From positions 1 through 64,000 of the forward strand of contig QCBC01000003.1 in assembly GCA_003281725.1 (NCBI GenBank): 64,000 nucleotides of DNA. Reading direction: 5' to 3'. Every line of letters starts with the position of its first letter. Position 1 is the stretch's first letter. Shown in pieces: positions 20,062 to 29,805 of the stretch. The position numbers and the translations under genes were made by a program. The notes beneath the pieces are model-generated. The model was not told where the DNA came from. It did no database searches and saw only the letters and a list, made by a program, of their open reading frames with translations. The DNA is from Pelagibacteraceae bacterium AG-345-O09. GTDB taxonomy: Bacteria; Pseudomonadota; Alphaproteobacteria; Pelagibacterales; Pelagibacteraceae.

Positions 20062-20844
20062 GTGCTACCTAAAATATTAAAACCTTTTCATTCAGACAAA
20101 TCGAATTTGGTTAGGATAGGTCCTAAAAAAGATGGTGGATATGTCATTGATAAAAGAGTAATAGAAAAATCTGAGGTAATTATTACTTGTGGTCTAAATG
20201 ATGATTGGGAATTTGAAAAAGATTTTCTTAATAAAAATAACAGTTCTAGAGTTGAAGCTTATGATCACACAGTTGATAGACATTTCTGGTTAAATAGGTT
20301 TAAAAAAGATTTTATAGCATTCCTATTATTGAAAAAAATTACCCCTGGACAAATATTAGATATATTTAAGTATGTAAGTTATCTAAATTTTTTTAAAGGA
20401 AAAAATAAGCATCATATTAAAAAGATTGTTTCACATAAAAATGATGAAAATAATCAAACAACTATTTCAGAAGCAATTGGTAGTAATGAAAATATAATTT
20501 TAAAAATAGATATTGAGGGAGATGAATTTAAAATTCTAGAGGAAATAGATAAGAATTTAGATAAAATAAATTTACTTATAATAGAGTTTCACGATATGCA
20601 AAAAAATTTAAAAAAAGTTGAGAACTTTATTGAAAATACTAAACTTAAAAACATTCACATTAACGCAAATAACTACGGGATGTTAGATGAAAAAGGTATT
20701 CCTCAGGTGATTGAAATGACACTTATAAACCCAAAAAAATTTGAAATAACCAATGAAAGATCAAAAAGAAATTATCCAATAGAGGGCTTGGATTTTAAAA
20801 ATCGTAAACGAGGACCAGATATTGAAATAAAATTTAATGAATAA
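20062..20844 (+). CDS. FkbM-like methyltransferase family protein
   Basis: RIGPKKDGGYVI..., ILKIDIEGDEFKILEEI. Confidence 0.7.
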   Translation: MLPKILKPFHSDKSNLVRIGPKKDGGYVIDKRVIEKSEVIITCGLNDDWEFEKDFLNKNNSSRVEAYDHTVDRHFWLNRFKKDFIAFLLLKKITPGQILDIFKYVSYLNFFKGKNKHHIKKIVSHKNDENNQTTISEAIGSNENIILKIDIEGDEFKILEEIDKNLDKINLLIIEFHDMQKNLKKVENFIENTKLKNIHINANNYGMLDEKGIPQVIEMTLINPKKFEITNERSKRNYPIEGLDFKNRKRGPDIEIKFNE

Positions 20845-21826
20845 GAAAATTTGTATAGTTTATACTCACCATAAATTAGGTGATTTAATTTGGCAACTAC
20901 CATATATAAAGGCTATTAGTGATCACCATGATCAAAAAGTTGATTTACTTGTTAGAAAAAAAACTCAAGCAAAAGATATTTTAAAAGATTTAAATCATAT
21001 TAATAAGATTCATTATAACGAATTTAGAAAAGGCTTAGCTTATTGGATAGATGTCTTTAAATTAAAAAAAATATTTGATTTTGAAAAATATGATTATGTT
21101 TACATTTTAGACAAAGTAAACAAACCTGCAATTGCAGCAAAATTAGCTGGCATCAAAAATATAATTGGACCAGGTTTTCAAAATCAAAAAAAATGGATCA
21201 CAGTTAAAAATTACTTAGATGAAAAAGATTGGAAATTAAACTATTCAGAGCAATCACAAAAATTATTAAAGATTAATTCGATTATATTAAACGATAAGTT
21301 TCCTGACTTAGAAGTAAATATTGAACGACTTAAAGTAGGTAATGATGATCTGATGATTGATGGGAAAAAAATAGCATTTGGTGTTGATTCTTTTGAAGAT
21401 TATAAAATGTGGTTTGAGGAAGATTTCATAAAATTAGCAGACCTTTTGTATGAGAAAGGATTGTTTGATTACATATATTTAGTTTGTGGGCCAGATAAAT
21501 CAAATGTTGCCAAAAAAATTATTAATGACTCTGGAAAGAACTATTTTATTGATTGTTCTAATAAAGATCTAATAGGAATAATATTGGCTATTAAAAATTC
21601 TGCTTTTTATATAGGTAATAACTCTGGCCCTTTAAATTTATCTGCTGCTTTAGGTGTTAAGACTTTTGGTTTAATTGCTAACGATCCAGTGAGCGAATTG
21701 AAATACAGTAAAATAACTCCAATAACGCCTCAAGACTACAAAGATAATATTTGGACTCGAAATAGAGAGGGAATGAAAAAGCTAAAGCCCGTTGAAGTTT
21801 TAAAAAAAATTATTAACAACTTATAA
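20837..21826 (+). CDS. Glycosyltransferase family 9-like protein
   Basis: LGDLIWQLPYIKAI, IGNNSGPLNLSAALGVKTFGLI. Confidence 0.75.
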   Translation: MNKKICIVYTHHKLGDLIWQLPYIKAISDHHDQKVDLLVRKKTQAKDILKDLNHINKIHYNEFRKGLAYWIDVFKLKKIFDFEKYDYVYILDKVNKPAIAAKLAGIKNIIGPGFQNQKKWITVKNYLDEKDWKLNYSEQSQKLLKINSIILNDKFPDLEVNIERLKVGNDDLMIDGKKIAFGVDSFEDYKMWFEEDFIKLADLLYEKGLFDYIYLVCGPDKSNVAKKIINDSGKNYFIDCSNKDLIGIILAIKNSAFYIGNNSGPLNLSAALGVKTFGLIANDPVSELKYSKITPITPQDYKDNIWTRNREGMKKLKPVEVLKKIINNL

Positions 21827-21832
21827 AAAAAA

Positions 21833-21851
21833 GCCCCCTGAGGGAGGGGGC
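21833..21851. terminator. Bidirectional rho-independent terminator between convergent GT9 and amtB
   Basis: AAAAAAAA GCCCCCT-GAGGG-AGGGGGC TTTATT perfect 7-bp stem. Confidence 0.9.
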
Positions 21852-21949
21852 TTTATTGTTTAACTAACTAGAGAGAGAGTTTTAAGGGACCCTACGATGA
21901 GTAATCGCGGAGATACACAGAGAGCGTAGAATCCCTTTATTGTTAACAA

Positions 21950-23251
21950 TTAGTCACGTATTGCATATGCAATAACGCCAGTTTCCGTAACATCTGTACC
22001 TTTAGTTTCAGCCTCTTTACTTAGTCTGATACCAATTGTAGATTTCATGATTGCCCATACAATTAAAGCTACCACAAAAACAAAAATGTTAATCGAAAGC
22101 ACGCCTAATAATTGAGTTCCAAATGAAGTATCTGGATTTGTAATCGGCACAGCCAATGTACCCCAAATACCAGCAAATAAGTGAGCTGGTATAGCTCCTA
22201 CTACATCATCAATTTTTAATGCGAATAGTAGTTTAGTACCATAAACTACGATTATACCACCAACTGCACCAATTAAAATTGCTGCTAATGGTGAAGGCAT
22301 TAATGGCTCAGCAGTAATTGCAACTAATCCACCAATACAACCGTTTAACATTTGAACAACATCTGTTTTTCCAAAGTTTAATCTTGTAACAGTAGCTGCA
22401 GCCATAACACCACCTGCTCCTGCTAAGAAAGTATTTAGAAATATTGTTGAAACAGCTATTGCATCATCAGCCGTACCAATAGCTAATTGAGAACCACCAT
22501 TAAATCCAAACCAACCTAACCATAAAATAAATACTCCCACGGTTACTAATGGGATTGAAGATGCAGCAAAGGGTTTTAACGGCGCTGGAGCACCAGACTT
22601 AGTAAATCTACCAAGTCTAGGACCTAACATTAAAGCACCTGCTAAAGCTGCTGCTCCACCAGTTGAGTGTACTAATGTTGATCCAGCAAAATCTGAAAAA
22701 CCAGCAGCAGCTAACCAGCCACCACCCCACTGCCAACCCATTACGATCGGATAAATAATTCCTGATAAAATTGCTGCAAATAAAAAGAATGGCCAAAGCT
22801 TAATTCTTTCAGCTAAAGTTCCTGATACAATAGAAACTGTTGTTGCACAGAAAACCATCTGAAAATACCAATCTGATGCATCTGCATAACCTGTATCAAC
22901 TGCACTAGAGTCTGACCATGGAATAAAACTTCCAATATATCCTCCTTCTGGAATTCCGTAAGCTAAATTATAACCGAACATCCAGAACATAATTCCAGCA
23001 ATTGATATTAAACCTATATTTTTTGCACAGATAACAGATACACTTTTAGATGTAACCATTCCAGATTCTAACATTGCAAATCCACACGCCATAAAGAAGA
23101 CGAGGAAACCGCAAATTAAAAATAGCAAGGTGTTAAATATAAAACCTATTTCAGCAGAAACTGTTGTCTCCGCCATACCTGCACTACTCATATTTAATAA
23201 AAACATTAAACTCATGAGTGGCAGACTTATTTTTTTTATTAATTTAGTCAT
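21950..23251 (-). CDS. amtB: Ammonium transporter
   Basis: FFMACGFAMLESG, GTLAERIKLWPF, STLVHSTGGAAALAGAL, HLFAGIWGTLAVP. Confidence 0.95.
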   Translation of the reverse strand: MTKLIKKISLPLMSLMFLLNMSSAGMAETTVSAEIGFIFNTLLFLICGFLVFFMACGFAMLESGMVTSKSVSVICAKNIGLISIAGIMFWMFGYNLAYGIPEGGYIGSFIPWSDSSAVDTGYADASDWYFQMVFCATTVSIVSGTLAERIKLWPFFLFAAILSGIIYPIVMGWQWGGGWLAAAGFSDFAGSTLVHSTGGAAALAGALMLGPRLGRFTKSGAPAPLKPFAASSIPLVTVGVFILWLGWFGFNGGSQLAIGTADDAIAVSTIFLNTFLAGAGGVMAAATVTRLNFGKTDVVQMLNGCIGGLVAITAEPLMPSPLAAILIGAVGGIIVVYGTKLLFALKIDDVVGAIPAHLFAGIWGTLAVPITNPDTSFGTQLLGVLSINIFVFVVALIVWAIMKSTIGIRLSKEAETKGTDVTETGVIAYAIRD

Positions 23252-23343
23252 AAGACCTCCCTGTAAGGGTAATCTTATATTTTTAAAAAAATCTGAAAAC
23301 TAACGCTGATTAGGAAAATTGGCTATGCAGATTTTGCATATAG

Positions 23344-23377
23344 AAACAGCCTTAAAGTGCGTATCACATTAAGGCTG
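23344..23377 (-). terminator. Rho-independent-like terminator after the HU gene
   Basis: AACAGCCTTAA ... TTAAGGCTGTT stem just downstream of the HU stop; coordinates approximate. Confidence 0.7.
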
Positions 23378-23387
23378 TTAAAAATTA

Positions 23388-23663
23388 TTATTTGTTGAAT
23401 ACTTCTTTCAAAGCTTTTGCTGGTAAGAATTTTACCTTTTGTGAAGCAGCAATTTGGATCTGTTCACCAGTTCTAGGATTTCTTCCAACTCTTGCTTTTC
23501 TCTTAGCCACTTTATAAGTACCAAATCCAGCGATTTTTACTGAATCATCGCCTTTTAAAGCGTCCAAAATGGTGTTGGTAATAGTGTCAAAAGTTCTTTC
23601 TGCATCAGCTTTGCTCAAATTTAAAGCTCCAGAAAGCTTGACAATTAATTGTTTTTTATTCAT
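23388..23663 (-). CDS. hup: HU family DNA-binding protein
   Basis: KIAGFGTYKVAKRKARVGRNPRTGEQIQIAASQKVKFLPAKALK. Confidence 0.95.
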   Translation of the reverse strand: MNKKQLIVKLSGALNLSKADAERTFDTITNTILDALKGDDSVKIAGFGTYKVAKRKARVGRNPRTGEQIQIAASQKVKFLPAKALKEVFNK

Positions 23664-23824
23664 TTTAGCTCCGGTTTTATTAGGTTATTTACTATTTTTA
23701 TCAAAAGTATTGATAAATCAAGACTTTTTTTAGTGTTAAGCAAAAAGTTATACACAATATCTAGTGTAATATTGAATTAATGTTGATTTTATTGATGTTT
23801 TTGACTTTATTAGCAATTAAATTA

Positions 23825-24934
23825 TTAGAACAATCCAAGGTCTTTTAAGTCATTAAAAGTTGTAAAAACCATCAAAGACAGCAATACAAATAAACCGATT
23901 CGAAAAAAACCTTCTTGAGTATTTTGAGATAGTGGTCGACCTAAAACTTTTTCAAATGCATAAAACATCAAATGTCCTCCGTCAAGCATTGGAATCGGGA
24001 AGAGATTTACTAAACCTAAGCTAATAGAAATATATGCCATCATGCTGATAAATGCTAATAAACCAAATTCAGCAACTTGGCCTGAAATTTTAGCAATTCT
24101 AATGGGTCCTCCTAATTGTGAAGTATCTGCTTTACCAAAAATCATTGCTCCAATGTATTTTAATGATGAAGTGCTTACATAATAAACTTCATGAGCTGCA
24201 TGGTAAATTGCCTTTGCTGGACCTAATTTTACATGATTAATTTCATTGTTCTGAGCACCTAATTTAATTCCAACTACTCTTTTATATATTTTATTGCCTA
24301 GATTGTCCTCACTTAAAACTATATTAGGCTTAATTTTCAATAATAATTCATCATAAGATCGCTTTACTTTAAAATCAATAAAGTCATCAGTAGACATCAT
24401 TATATATTTAGAGACATCCATAATACTTTGGACCTCATTTCCATCTATTTCTAAAATTACATCGTTTTGTTTTAGACCACCTACCATTGCAGGGCTGTCA
24501 CTTTGAACTTCATTAATTACTGCTGGAGTAAAATCTTTTCCAATAAATGTATAAATTGAGAAGAAAATAACTAAAGCTAATAAAAAGTTTGCAAGAGGAC
24601 CTCCAAATACAATTAGAACCCTTTGATATAAAGGTTTTAAAACAAACAATTTTTTACGATCTTCTTCATTATATTCTTTTATGATTTTTTCTTGATCGGC
24701 TTGAGAAAATACATTTCGATCACCAAAAAATTTGACATAACCTCCTAATGGAATCCAACATATTTTCCATCTAGTACCAGATTTATCATTCCATCCAAAA
24801 ATTTCTTGCCCAAATCCAATAGAAAAATCTGTAACTCCTACTCCATATCTCTTAGCAAAATAATAATGACCATATTCGTGAATAAAGACCACTACTAAAA
24901 TTAATGCAATAAAAGGTAAAATAAAATCAAACAT
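23825..24934 (-). CDS. rseP: RIP metalloprotease RseP (site-2 protease)
   Basis: HEYGHYYFAKRYGV zinc motif, PDZ domain, NLFPIPMLDGGHLMFYAFE. Confidence 0.93.
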   Translation of the reverse strand: MFDFILPFIALILVVVFIHEYGHYYFAKRYGVGVTDFSIGFGQEIFGWNDKSGTRWKICWIPLGGYVKFFGDRNVFSQADQEKIIKEYNEEDRKKLFVLKPLYQRVLIVFGGPLANFLLALVIFFSIYTFIGKDFTPAVINEVQSDSPAMVGGLKQNDVILEIDGNEVQSIMDVSKYIMMSTDDFIDFKVKRSYDELLLKIKPNIVLSEDNLGNKIYKRVVGIKLGAQNNEINHVKLGPAKAIYHAAHEVYYVSTSSLKYIGAMIFGKADTSQLGGPIRIAKISGQVAEFGLLAFISMMAYISISLGLVNLFPIPMLDGGHLMFYAFEKVLGRPLSQNTQEGFFRIGLFVLLSLMVFTTFNDLKDLGLF

Positions 24935-25065
24935 ACTTTATTTTAAATGAATTCAAAAATATACACAATAGGCCATTTTAATACAATTTTTGACTTTAAA
25001 ACATTCATTGTATTTGTCTTAAAAAGATATAAGCATCCAGCTAAATTAACAATAATAACTAAATA

Positions 25066-26511
25066 ATGGACTTCAACGAATTACCGATTGATAATAAACT
25101 CAAAAATTCCATTAAATTTGCTGATTTTAAAACCCCTACGCCAATTCAAAGTAAATCAATCCCAATTAGTTTAATGGGCAAGGATATATTGGGTACAGCA
25201 CAAACTGGCACTGGAAAGACTTTAGCCTTTACTATCCCAATGATTAATAAGCTTATTCTAGATAAAAATGCTATGGCATTAATTATCTGCCCTACTAGAG
25301 AGCTTGCAAGTCAAGTTATGCAGACTGTTTTAAAATTAAATGTAAGAGAAATTGGAATAGGAAATGCACTTCTTATTGGTGGTGAAGGAATGCAAAAACA
25401 ACTTAAAAAATTAAAAAAAAGAGCACGTATTATAGTTGGTACTCCAGGTAGAATAAATGATCATCTAAAAAGACAAAGTTTGAATTTGTCAAAAGTATCA
25501 TACTTAGTTTTAGACGAAACAGATAGAATGCTTGATATGGGATTTACCCCTCAAATTGAATTGATTTTAAAGTTTATTCCAAAACAACATCAAACTTTAT
25601 TGTTCTCAGCTACTTTACCAAATAATATTTTAAGAATTTCAGAAAAGTATTTAAAAAATCCAGAAAGAATAGCCGTAGGTTCTTTATCAAAACCAATAAA
25701 AAAAATTAAACAAGAAACATTTCAAATAACTCAAGACAAAAAATATCACGAATTAGTAAATCAATTAGTTGAAAGAAATGGTTCAATATTGGTTTTTGTT
25801 AAAACTAAACATGGTGCAGATAAAATTGTTAAGCGTTTAAAATATGACGGACATTCTGCAGATGCAATTCATGGTAATTTAAGACAAAGTAAAAGAGAAC
25901 GTGTCATTAACAACTTTAGAAATGGTAAGAGTAGAATTTTAATTGCAACTGATGTAGCTGCAAGAGGGTTAGACATACCTTTAATTCAGCATGTCATTAA
26001 CTATGACTTACCACAAGTGCCTGAGGACTATATTCATAGAATTGGTAGAACTGGAAGAGCTGGAAAAGATGGATCTGCTTTAACATTTCTAACTCCATCA
26101 GACCGATCTATGTGGAATTCTATAAGTAGATTAATTAATCCAGATTTTAAAATTTCAAAAGAAGGTCAATCAAGAAATTCAAAAGGTAAAAAAAGGTTCA
26201 AAGCAAGATTTAACAAAGAGAAGAAATTTAAAGATAATAAAAAATTCTTTAAAAAAGATCACTCTAGAAAATCAAATTTTAAAGGTAAGAAAAAGTTCTT
26301 TAAAAAAGATGACTCTAGAAAGTCAAGTTTTAAAAAAAAGAAAATACCATTTGGATCTACCAATAATCCAAAATATTTCGATAAAGAGAAATCTAATAAT
26401 CCTCAAACTGTTTCAGAAAAAAAGGATTATAAATTTGGACGTAAAAAGAAGTTTAAACATAGAAACAGACCTAAAAAATTTTCTTTTAGAAAACACAATC
26501 GATCCAGATAA
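25066..26511 (+). CDS. DEAD-box RNA helicase (RhlE-like) with basic C-terminal tail
   Basis: AQTGTGKT, PTRELASQV, DETDRMLD, SAT, HRIGRTGRAG motifs. Confidence 0.95.
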   Translation: MDFNELPIDNKLKNSIKFADFKTPTPIQSKSIPISLMGKDILGTAQTGTGKTLAFTIPMINKLILDKNAMALIICPTRELASQVMQTVLKLNVREIGIGNALLIGGEGMQKQLKKLKKRARIIVGTPGRINDHLKRQSLNLSKVSYLVLDETDRMLDMGFTPQIELILKFIPKQHQTLLFSATLPNNILRISEKYLKNPERIAVGSLSKPIKKIKQETFQITQDKKYHELVNQLVERNGSILVFVKTKHGADKIVKRLKYDGHSADAIHGNLRQSKRERVINNFRNGKSRILIATDVAARGLDIPLIQHVINYDLPQVPEDYIHRIGRTGRAGKDGSALTFLTPSDRSMWNSISRLINPDFKISKEGQSRNSKGKKRFKARFNKEKKFKDNKKFFKKDHSRKSNFKGKKKFFKKDDSRKSSFKKKKIPFGSTNNPKYFDKEKSNNPQTVSEKKDYKFGRKKKFKHRNRPKKFSFRKHNRSR

Positions 26512-26522
26512 TTCAGTAAAGG

Positions 26523-26687
26523 CTAATAATACAATAAGATAAATATTATTGCTAAGATAACTGATAATATTAATAAAATAATGTAATTTATTTTGATATT
26601 TAACCTTTTATAAATTTCCTCATTTATTTTTTCCCAAAACAATACTATTAAAAAAACAATTATCGCAGGAATAATAAATTTAAGCAT
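26523..26687 (-). CDS. Small two-TM protein, 54 aa: MLKFIIPAIIVFLIVLFWEKINEEIYKRLNIKINYIILLILSVILAIIFILLYY
   Basis: Hand-translated ORF directly downstream of the ScfR-like gene on the same strand. Confidence 0.45.
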   Translation of the reverse strand: MLKFIIPAIIVFLIVLFWEKINEEIYKRLNIKINYIILLILSVILAIIFILLYY

Positions 26688-26692
26688 TGTTT

Positions 26693-28123
26693 CTAACTCT
26701 TATCTCCAACATAAACTGATACACCTCTAGAATTAATATCAACATCGAATTTCTTATGTAAAGGAGGAAAGGCTCTTTGTGAACAGTCTAATCTATCACA
26801 TGTTCTACAAGAAACACCAATTGGTATTTCAGTAGTTTTATCTGTTACATTAATGTTTTCTGTATAAACAAAATCTTTTGCGTATTTGGCATCACATCCT
26901 AATCCTATGGATAAAATACTTTTAGATTGACCAAATCTTCCAATTCCTTTTTCAACAGTTCTTGCAATACAAACATATTTTTCTCCATTGGTCATTTTAC
27001 TCACTGCTGCTTGAATTACTCCTGGTCTTGTAAATGCAGAATAAACATTCCACCTTGGGCATGCTCCACCATACCTAGGAATTTCAATTCCTGATAAAGA
27101 AAATCTTTTTGAAATATTCCCAGCCATATCTACTCTTAGAAAATGGAATGGAATTCCTGGTAGTTTAGGATCTTGTAAACAAGTAACTCTATGTGTAACT
27201 TGTTCAAAAGATGTTGCAAAAGTATTTTGCAAAAGCTCTAGATCATATTTAAGTTTTTTGCATTCAGTGTGGAAAGGTTTGTAGGGCATTAGTATTGCAG
27301 CTCCACAATAATTTAATAAGGCTACTTTGGTTAATTTTTTGGACTCTTCCGAGGTAAATGTGAAAGTAGACAAATAATCTTCAATCTCTTTACTAGCTCC
27401 TTCTTGGGCAATTTGAGCAGCTGCATGAAGTTTTTTTGTCTCCAAAGAACTATAATCACTAAGTAATAATTCTTTTTTATTTTTATGATAAATTTTTGAG
27501 AAAGGTTTGTCCTCTTCAGGAATAACATCTTTTACGGTAATTCCAAATTCTGTTTTTAAATATTCACAAAGAGCTATATATCTAGTTCGATTATTTTTTT
27601 GAACTTTTTCAAATACCTTGTTTGCAAATTCTTCTAACTTAGGAAAATAGTTTTTATTTTTTTGTAAAAAATCAGAAATAACTTCTCCTGGAAATGAACT
27701 TTTTCTACCATCAACAATTTTACCAGATATTTTTTCAATCTTATTAATTAATTCATGATCTTTTTTTTTTAAAATGTCTCCTAGTCTTACAATTGCTTTA
27801 CCAATTTTAGGATTTGTGCCTACAAGATCTCTAACCTCTGGGCCTAAGATATCTAAATCCTCGAATAATTCATCATCAAGGATTTCAGACAAAGTATTTT
27901 CTAAGTTTAGATCTGTTTTTGAAGTTAATTGTGAAAGTTCAATATTAAGTTTTTCACAAATTTTTAAGAGCAGATCTCCATCAATTTTCCTTTTTCCACC
28001 TTCAATTAGATTTAAGTAACTTGGTGAAATACTTAACTCCTCAGCAAGTTTATTAGCTTGAAGACCTAATTGTCTTCTAAAAGCCTTGATTTTTGGCCCA
28101 ATTTTTAGATCTAATTGACTCAT
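26693..28123 (-). CDS. XRE-family regulator with ImmA/IrrE-type and DUF2083 domains (ScfR/RamB-like short-chain fatty acid/glyoxylate regulator)
   Basis: N-terminal HTH (LGLQANKLAEELSISPSYLNLIEGGKRKIDGDLLLKI); C-terminal PIGVSCRTCDRLDCSQRAFPPLHKKFDVD; divergent from aceA. Confidence 0.88.
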   Translation of the reverse strand: MSQLDLKIGPKIKAFRRQLGLQANKLAEELSISPSYLNLIEGGKRKIDGDLLLKICEKLNIELSQLTSKTDLNLENTLSEILDDELFEDLDILGPEVRDLVGTNPKIGKAIVRLGDILKKKDHELINKIEKISGKIVDGRKSSFPGEVISDFLQKNKNYFPKLEEFANKVFEKVQKNNRTRYIALCEYLKTEFGITVKDVIPEEDKPFSKIYHKNKKELLLSDYSSLETKKLHAAAQIAQEGASKEIEDYLSTFTFTSEESKKLTKVALLNYCGAAILMPYKPFHTECKKLKYDLELLQNTFATSFEQVTHRVTCLQDPKLPGIPFHFLRVDMAGNISKRFSLSGIEIPRYGGACPRWNVYSAFTRPGVIQAAVSKMTNGEKYVCIARTVEKGIGRFGQSKSILSIGLGCDAKYAKDFVYTENINVTDKTTEIPIGVSCRTCDRLDCSQRAFPPLHKKFDVDINSRGVSVYVGDKS

Positions 28124-28130
28124 ATTTTCT

Positions 28131-28223
28131 ATTTGTAAATTTTGTAAATTTATTTTTACAAAATTTTTCTTTCATTTACAACACTTTTACACTTTTTTAT
28201 AGATTTTGTAAATCCTGTAAATT
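28131..28223. promoter_or_regulatory. Cluster of TTTGTAAAT-like half-sites (probable operator of the ScfR-like regulator)
   Basis: TTTGTAAAT at 28132, 28141 and 28205; inverted forms TTTTACAAAA near 28155 and ATTTACAAC near 28174; CTGTAAATT near 28215. Confidence 0.65.
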
Positions 28224-28234
28224 ATAAAGTTTGC

Positions 28235-28396
28235 ATGGACGAAAAATTAAAAAACAGTGAAAATGAGGCTCAAATCATAAGACATGAAGACCTTGCTAGA
28301 CACAATAGCAGAGGTATCTACATGAGAGATGATCATTGTGATTGGGGTTCAAGTGGAATGCAAGATCTAGTTGAGACCCTAAACGACTCAAACTAG
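28235..28396 (+). CDS. Small protein, 53 aa: MDEKLKNSENEAQIIRHEDLARHNSRGIYMRDDHCDWGSSGMQDLVETLNDSN
   Basis: Hand-translated ORF between the operator cluster and aceA. Confidence 0.55.
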   Translation: MDEKLKNSENEAQIIRHEDLARHNSRGIYMRDDHCDWGSSGMQDLVETLNDSN

Positions 28397-28457
28397 TTCT
28401 AACTCATTCGACTTTTTTCATTTCTTACTAAGACTTTAACATCACAGGATTTATATA

Positions 28458-29732
28458 ATGAGTGCAGAAAATATCTCATACGATTTAAAAAGATTTGCGG
28501 GAATAAAAAGAGACTATTCTCCTGAAGAAGTTGAAAGACTTAGAGGATCCATCAAAATTGAATATTCTATATGTAAACAACAATCTACTAAATTGTGGAA
28601 ACTGCTTAATTCGGAACCTTATGTTAATACATTAGGATCTTTATCTGGTAACCACGCAGTTCAACACGCAAAAGCTGGATTAAAAGCGATTTATTTAAGT
28701 GGCTGGCAGGTTGCAGCAGATGCTAACAGTGCTGGAGAGATGTATCCTGATCAATCTCTATATCCGTATGACAGTGCTCCAAAATTGGTTGAGTCAATGA
28801 ATAATGCTTTAATAAGAGCTGATCAAATTCAACATATGGAATTAAAAGATGGTGATATGAAGACAGAAAAAAGAGTTGATTATATGCTACCAATTATTGC
28901 TGATGGAGAAGCAGGTTTTGGTGGACCATTAAATGTATTTGAACTTGCAAAAAAATTTATCAAAGCAGGTGCTGCTGGTGTTCACTTTGAAGACCAACTA
29001 GCTAGTGAAAAAAAATGTGGTCATATGGGTGGAAAAGTACTTGTTCCAACTGGTACGATGATCAAAAATTTAAAGGCAGCAAGACTAGCTGCAGATATAG
29101 CAGATGTGCCATTAATTATTTTAGCAAGGACTGATGCTAATGCCGCAAAACTAATTACTAATGATCATGACGAAAACGATAAAACTTTCCTTACTGGTGA
29201 AAGATCTCCAGAAGGTTTTTATTATGTGAAAGCAGGAATTGATCAAGCGATATCAAGAGGTTTAGCTTACGCACCTTATTCGGATTTAATTTGGTGTGAA
29301 ACTGCTACACCTAATCTTGAAGAGGCTAAAAAATTTGCTGATGCAATTCATAAAAAATTTCCTGGAAAGCTTTTAGCTTATAATTGTTCACCTTCATTTA
29401 ATTGGAAAAAACATTTGTCTGATAGTGAGATTGCAACTTTTCAACAAGAGATAAGTAAAATGGGATATAAATTTCAATTCATTACACTAGCTGGATTTCA
29501 TACTCAAAATATTGCTATTTTTGAATTAGCTGAGAAATATAAAAATGAAGGCATGACAGCTTATTCAAAAATTCAAGAACAAGAATTTGCTCGTGAGAAA
29601 GATGGTTACACAAGTGTCAAACATCAAAGAGAAGTTGGTACTTCTTATTTTGATGCTGTTTCCAACACTATAAGCAGTGGTAAAAGTTCAACAACAGCAA
29701 TGGCAGGGTCAACTGAGTCCGAGCAATTCTAA
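28458..29732 (+). CDS. aceA: Isocitrate lyase
   Basis: [55 protein letters not shown]. Confidence 0.96.
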   Translation: MSAENISYDLKRFAGIKRDYSPEEVERLRGSIKIEYSICKQQSTKLWKLLNSEPYVNTLGSLSGNHAVQHAKAGLKAIYLSGWQVAADANSAGEMYPDQSLYPYDSAPKLVESMNNALIRADQIQHMELKDGDMKTEKRVDYMLPIIADGEAGFGGPLNVFELAKKFIKAGAAGVHFEDQLASEKKCGHMGGKVLVPTGTMIKNLKAARLAADIADVPLIILARTDANAAKLITNDHDENDKTFLTGERSPEGFYYVKAGIDQAISRGLAYAPYSDLIWCETATPNLEEAKKFADAIHKKFPGKLLAYNCSPSFNWKKHLSDSEIATFQQEISKMGYKFQFITLAGFHTQNIAIFELAEKYKNEGMTAYSKIQEQEFAREKDGYTSVKHQREVGTSYFDAVSNTISSGKSSTTAMAGSTESEQF

Positions 29733-29760
29733 AAACACGCTCCTCTTAAAAAAATAGTTA

Positions 29761-29792
29761 TCTAACTGGCCCTAAAATGGGTCAGTTAGATT
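29761..29792. terminator. Rho-independent terminator after aceA
   Basis: TCTAACTGGCCC-TAAAAT-GGGTCAGTTAGA stem (one G:T) followed by a T-rich tract. Confidence 0.8.
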
Positions 29793-29805
29793 AACAATTT
29801 TTTCT

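Noticed and set aside
26309-26542. Alternative-frame ORF over the helicase tail
   Set aside because: Product of lysine-rich A-rich DNA read out of frame.
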